This document shows positions 14,115 to 16,699 of a stretch of DNA of 16,699 bases, in pieces; the stretch's first letter is position 1, and each line of letters begins with the position of its first letter. The notes below the pieces were generated by a model. It was not told where the DNA came from. It was given only the letters and a program-made list of their open reading frames with translations, and made no database searches. The stretch covers positions 1 to 16,699 of the forward strand of contig JACQAI010000360.1 of assembly GCA_016195115.1 (NCBI GenBank). The letters run 5' to 3'. The DNA is from Pseudomonadota bacterium (GTDB lineage: Bacteria > Pseudomonadota > Alphaproteobacteria > Elsterales > Elsteraceae). Both the position numbers and the translations under genes were made by a program.

Positions 14115-14404
14115 ATACCATTTGGCTATTCGGACTGCTGTTGGGTGGCCGGACCGCCCGGCGCTGACGAGCGCGACCATGGCTGAGGGCTGGGGCGGTT
14201 TTCACGTGCTTTTCACAGGCGCTTTTCACAGCGGTGCGCGCAATCCCCCGGCGATTTCCGACGGCCTGATCGGGTCCGCTCTCAGGGGCGCCGGACCCAT
14301 CGTGCCGGCGCCGTTTCCGGGGAGCGGCGCCTTGGGGCTGTTGCGGGCAGCTGTCGCTGACGTCCCAGACCGCGGTCCGCCAGCTCGGCATCCGGGCGGC
14401 CATC
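14115..14404. other. Stretch without a supported gene
   Basis: Several frames are open here, as expected for GC-rich DNA, but none has a convincing start, ribosome-binding site or recognisable product. The 5' extension of the small membrane ORF at 14405 could begin in it. CCAAA (14092-14096) and TTTGG (14121-14125) form a loose dyad around the DUF5681 promoter spacer. Nothing else is seen. Confidence 0.5.
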
Positions 14405-14596
14405 GTGGCCGTCGCCGCCGCCGCGATCCCGGGCGCGCACCTGCGCAGCCTGATGGCGCTGTCGGCGGCCGCGGCGCTCTACGCCGCCGCCGAGGCGGTA
14501 ATGACCAGGCAGCGCCCCTGGGCTGGGGTCTTCACTCAGTGGGACGAGGCGGCCGCGTTCGCGGCGCTGTCCGTCGTCCTCGCCCGCGTCGCCTGA
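14405..14596 (+). CDS. Possible small membrane protein (start uncertain)
   Basis: The frame reads as a hydrophobic Ala-rich protein of 63 residues or slightly more. One or two membrane helices are likely (AAAAIPGAHLRSLMALSAAAALYAAAE and AAFAALSVVLARVA), with a polar connector TRQRPWAGVFTQWDEA. The W-x-x-x-F-x-x-W-D-E-A pattern looks more like a real protein than random Ala-rich translation. No ATG or ribosome-binding site is visible: the GTG at 14405 is only the first possible start, and in-frame similarity of composition continues upstream (SQTAVRQLGIRAAI). I do not recognise a family. Confidence 0.35.
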   Translation: MAVAAAAIPGAHLRSLMALSAAAALYAAAEAVMTRQRPWAGVFTQWDEAAAFAALSVVLARVA

Positions 14597-14686
14597 CGCC
14601 TGCGGGCGGACCGGGCGGTGTTCACGCCCACGTCACGTCCGGCGCTCGAGCTTCCCCTTGAAATTCTACGGTACCTTGACCTTCGA

Positions 14687-14700
14687 TTGACCGACGTCAA
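14687..14700. promoter_or_regulatory. FNR/FixK-type dyad upstream of the outer-membrane gene
   Basis: TTGAC-CGAC-GTCAA is a perfect 5+5 dyad with a 4-nt spacer. It matches the TTGAT-N4-ATCAA consensus of FNR/FixK/DNR regulators at 8 of 10 arm positions. It lies about 66 nt before the ATG at 14767. No good -10 sits at the class II distance; a weak TGGTAG (14745-14750) would put it near -63. Confidence 0.5.
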
Positions 14701-14766
14701 TGCCCGCAGGAGCGCCACGGGCTGCCCTGCCGCGAGCGACTGCCTGGTAGACCGATCAGAGGGACC

Positions 14767-15666
14767 ATGACGACCCGATCACGCCGAGGGCCGAACCGCC
14801 GAAGCGCCGCACGGCTTCTGGCCATCGCCGCGGCCGCGCTGGTGCTGAGCGCCGGCACGCGAGCCGACGAGCCAAAGCCGGACAAGAGCGGCTACAGCAT
14901 CTTCAACCCGACTCCGACCGACCTGATGCGCGACTTCAACACCGACCGGCCGACCAAGGCGAACGTGCCCTGGACGGTCGACGCGGGCCACTACCTGATG
15001 GAGACCGATGTCGCCGTCTACGGCTACACGCACGGCAAATCGCCGCCGATCAACCAGCGCAATTGGCTCGTGCTCGATCCGACCTTCAAGGTCGGACTGA
15101 CCGACCGGGTCGAGTTCGACCTGCTGCTGACCGGCCTGTACAGCAACACCCAGACCCACGACCGGACGACCGGCGTCACGCGCACCCTCGACGGCTTCGG
15201 CGACACGACCTTGCGCACCAAGATCAATCTGTGGGGCAACGAGGGCGGCGCCTCGGCGTTGACCGTGATCCCGCTCCTCAAGCTGCCGACCAACAGCGGC
15301 GGCCTGGGCAACAACGCCGTCGAAGGCGGCGTGATCTCGTCGCTCGCGATCGCCGCGCCATACGACGTTACGATCTTCGTCGCGCCCGAGTTCGACGCCC
15401 TGCGCAACGCCGGCGACAACGGTCGCCACGGCCACTACTCGCAGTTGATCAACGTCAACCGCCTGATCGCCGAAAAGCTGACCGCCTATGTCGAGTTCTA
15501 CGCCGATGAAGGCACCGACCGGCGCGAGCGGAATTTCTACACGGTCGACGTCGCCGTCTCGTGGATCTTCCTGCCCGGGCTGCAGCTCGATGTCGGCGCC
15601 AACATCGGGGTCAGCGACGCCGCGCCGGCGCTCCAGGCTTATTTCGGCTTCGCAGCGAGATTCTGA
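14767..15666 (+). CDS. Outer-membrane channel-like protein (MetA-pathway phenol degradation/transporter family)
   Basis: The product is 299 residues. It has a basic, Arg-rich n-region and hydrophobic core (about 16-32) with likely signal-peptidase cleavage at TRA-DEP (about 33). The rest is amphipathic beta-strand with alternating polar and hydrophobic residues, and it ends in a C-terminal Phe (AYFGFAARF), the typical signal for outer-membrane barrel insertion. Segments of the type FNTDRPTKANVPWTVDAGHYLMETD, DPTFKVGLTDRVEFDLL, GFGDTTLRTKINLWG and the final QLDVGANIGVSD match the family first named for a meta-pathway phenol-degradation protein. Members are widely annotated as transporters of unknown substrate. 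AGAGGG is close to the ATG (3 nt spacing). An FNR-like dyad lies upstream, so it may be induced at low oxygen, as may the next gene (inference). Confidence 0.85.
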   Translation: MTTRSRRGPNRRSAARLLAIAAAALVLSAGTRADEPKPDKSGYSIFNPTPTDLMRDFNTDRPTKANVPWTVDAGHYLMETDVAVYGYTHGKSPPINQRNWLVLDPTFKVGLTDRVEFDLLLTGLYSNTQTHDRTTGVTRTLDGFGDTTLRTKINLWGNEGGASALTVIPLLKLPTNSGGLGNNAVEGGVISSLAIAAPYDVTIFVAPEFDALRNAGDNGRHGHYSQLINVNRLIAEKLTAYVEFYADEGTDRRERNFYTVDVAVSWIFLPGLQLDVGANIGVSDAAPALQAYFGFAARF

Positions 15667-15691
15667 CCGCCGGCACGGCGTCCCTGAAACT

Positions 15692-15705
15692 TTGAGCTAG
15701 ATCAA
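15692..15705. promoter_or_regulatory. FNR/FixK-type dyad upstream of the P-type ATPase
   Basis: TTGAG-CTAG-ATCAA matches the TTGAT-N4-ATCAA consensus at 9 of 10 arm positions. A possible -10, TAGGGT (15729-15734), starts about 30 nt from the dyad centre, the geometry of a class II FNR-activated promoter (box near -41.5). That would leave a leader of about 24 nt before the ATG at 15764. Confidence 0.65.
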
Positions 15706-15763
15706 CCCGCCTCCCTCGCGTCGCGGGGTAGGGTCGTGCCGGCGAGAACCGGCCGGGGGCACG

Positions 15764-16699
15764 ATGACGGGCATTGTGGCGCGCGAGGGGCGCGGCGACG
15801 GCATGGAGCCGGTCGACCCCAAGGAGATTCAGCGCGGCGAGCCGGCCGCGGCGCTCCAGCGGCTCGGCACGTCGCCCCAGGGTCTGACCAGCGCCGAGGC
15901 GGCCCGCCGCCTCGAGTCCTTCGGCCCCAACTTGGTCGAGCGGGTTCGACGCACCAGCCACTGGGTTCGGCTGCTGCGCGAGTTCACCCACTTCTTCGCG
16001 CTCATCTTGTGGGCCTCGGCCGCGCTCGCGCTGGTCTCGGAATGGCGCGAGCCGGGCGGGGGAATGCTGGTGCTCGGCATCGCGATCATCGGCGTGATCC
16101 TCGTCAATGGGCTGTTCTCGTACTGGCAGACCTTCCGCGGCGAGCGGGCCCTGGAGGCCCTACAACGGCTGTTGCCCAACACGGTGCGCGCGATGCGCGA
16201 CGGCCGCATCATGTCGGTCGGCGCCGATACCCTGGTTCCCGGCGACATCGTCCTGCTCGAGCAAGGCGACGCCATCCCGGCCGACTGCCGTATGGTCGCC
16301 GGCTTCTCGGCCCAGGTGAACGATGCCGCGCTGACCGGCGAGTCGTTGCCGCGTCCGCGCGAGCCGAGCTCAAGCACCGCCAGTGCACCGATGGAAAGCG
16401 CCAACCTGCTGCTTACCGGAACGATGCTGATCGCCGGCGAGGCGACGGGCGTGGTGTACGCCACCGGACCGTGCTCGCAGATCGGCCAGATCGCGCATCT
16501 GACGCAAGCGGCCGGCGAGACGTTGTCGCCACTGCAGCACGAGGTGGTACGGCTGAGCCGCTTGATCGGCGCGCTCGCCACGGCCGTCGGCGTGCTGTTC
16601 TTCGCGATTGGAAACTTTCGCGGACTCAGCCTCTCGGAGGATTTCATCTTCGCCATCGGCGTGATCGTGGCCAACGTGCCCGAGGGCTTGCTGCCCACC
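15764..16699 (+). CDS. Cation-transporting P-type ATPase, N-terminal part (3' truncated by window edge)
   Basis: The open frame of 312 codons continues past the window. An N-terminal cation-ATPase domain (about 24-65, with LTSAEAARRLESFGPNLVE) precedes TM1-TM2 (about 76-121). The actuator domain carries LTGES (190-194), the dephosphorylation motif. TM3 follows (about 267-283), then TM4 with IVANVPEGLLPT (301-312). The PEGL helix holds the ion site. VANVPEGL resembles the animal Na,K-ATPase (type IIC) more than the AAIPEGLP of Ca pumps, but the ion in bacteria is not settled by this. The DKTGT phosphorylation site lies outside the window. I chose ATG 15764 because a purine-rich GGGGGC precedes it; ATG 15803 is the alternative. 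An FNR-like box upstream suggests low-oxygen control. Confidence 0.93.
   Translation, partial: MTGIVAREGRGDGMEPVDPKEIQRGEPAAALQRLGTSPQGLTSAEAARRLESFGPNLVERVRRTSHWVRLLREFTHFFALILWASAALALVSEWREPGGGMLVLGIAIIGVILVNGLFSYWQTFRGERALEALQRLLPNTVRAMRDGRIMSVGADTLVPGDIVLLEQGDAIPADCRMVAGFSAQVNDAALTGESLPRPREPSSSTASAPMESANLLLTGTMLIAGEATGVVYATGPCSQIGQIAHLTQAAGETLSPLQHEVVRLSRLIGALATAVGVLFFAIGNFRGLSLSEDFIFAIGVIVANVPEGLLPT

Noticed and set aside
14053..14403. N-terminal extension of the DUF5681 protein to a start at 14403
   Set aside because: The extension crosses the strong promoter at 14086-14114, and the ATG at 14052 has a ribosome-binding site just before the family motif.
15829..16698. A 289-codon minus-strand frame with Ser-rich sequence
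   Set aside because: It lies opposite a clear P-type ATPase with its motifs intact.

Overview
The window is high-GC DNA (roughly 70% by eye) that is densely coding. Its gene content (separate secD and secF, class II aldolase/adducin, Kup, PPK2, a DUF5681 protein, candidate FNR/FixK boxes) points to an alphaproteobacterium, perhaps of Rhodospirillales or Hyphomicrobiales type. That placement is inference; there is no rRNA or tRNA here to anchor it.

Layout. (1) Positions 1-3648 (+): a catabolic-looking run made of the C-terminal part of a Gfo/Idh/MocA oxidoreductase, a complete Gfo/Idh/MocA oxidoreductase, a luciferase-like flavin monooxygenase and, after a large imperfect inverted repeat, a class II aldolase/adducin-family protein. 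(2) Positions 3667-7050: two divergent cation transporters, a non-canonical NRAMP-family protein (-) and the K+ transporter Kup (+). (3) Positions 7116-7826 (+): a secreted Gly-Tyr-Gly repeat protein whose C-terminus carries three YD-like 20-residue repeats. (4) Positions 7938-10517: a DHH-family phosphoesterase (+) convergent with a phhA-ppk2 pair (-) whose reading frames overlap by 4 bp. This places polyphosphate synthesis or use next to a likely phosphoesterase. (5) Positions 10618-13301 (+): a secDF locus that looks damaged. SecD lacks its first transmembrane helix and is joined out of frame to an unrelated secreted protein, and SecF lacks about 50 internal residues including the first half of TM2. 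(6) Positions 13333-14052 (-): a DUF5681 protein with a near-consensus sigma-70 promoter. (7) Positions 14405-16699 (+): a possible small membrane protein, an outer-membrane channel-like protein (MetA-pathway/transporter family) and the N-terminal part of a P-type ATPase with a type IIC-like VANVPEGL helix. The last two each have a TTGA-N6-TCAA dyad upstream, so they may share control by an FNR/FixK-type regulator.

The strongest leads are the two lesions in secDF, the repeat protein with its exact 20-residue YD periodicity, the paired FNR-like boxes, the NRAMP protein with altered metal-site residues, and the inverted repeat that supplies the end of a coding region. I did not find a clear new defence or mobile system.
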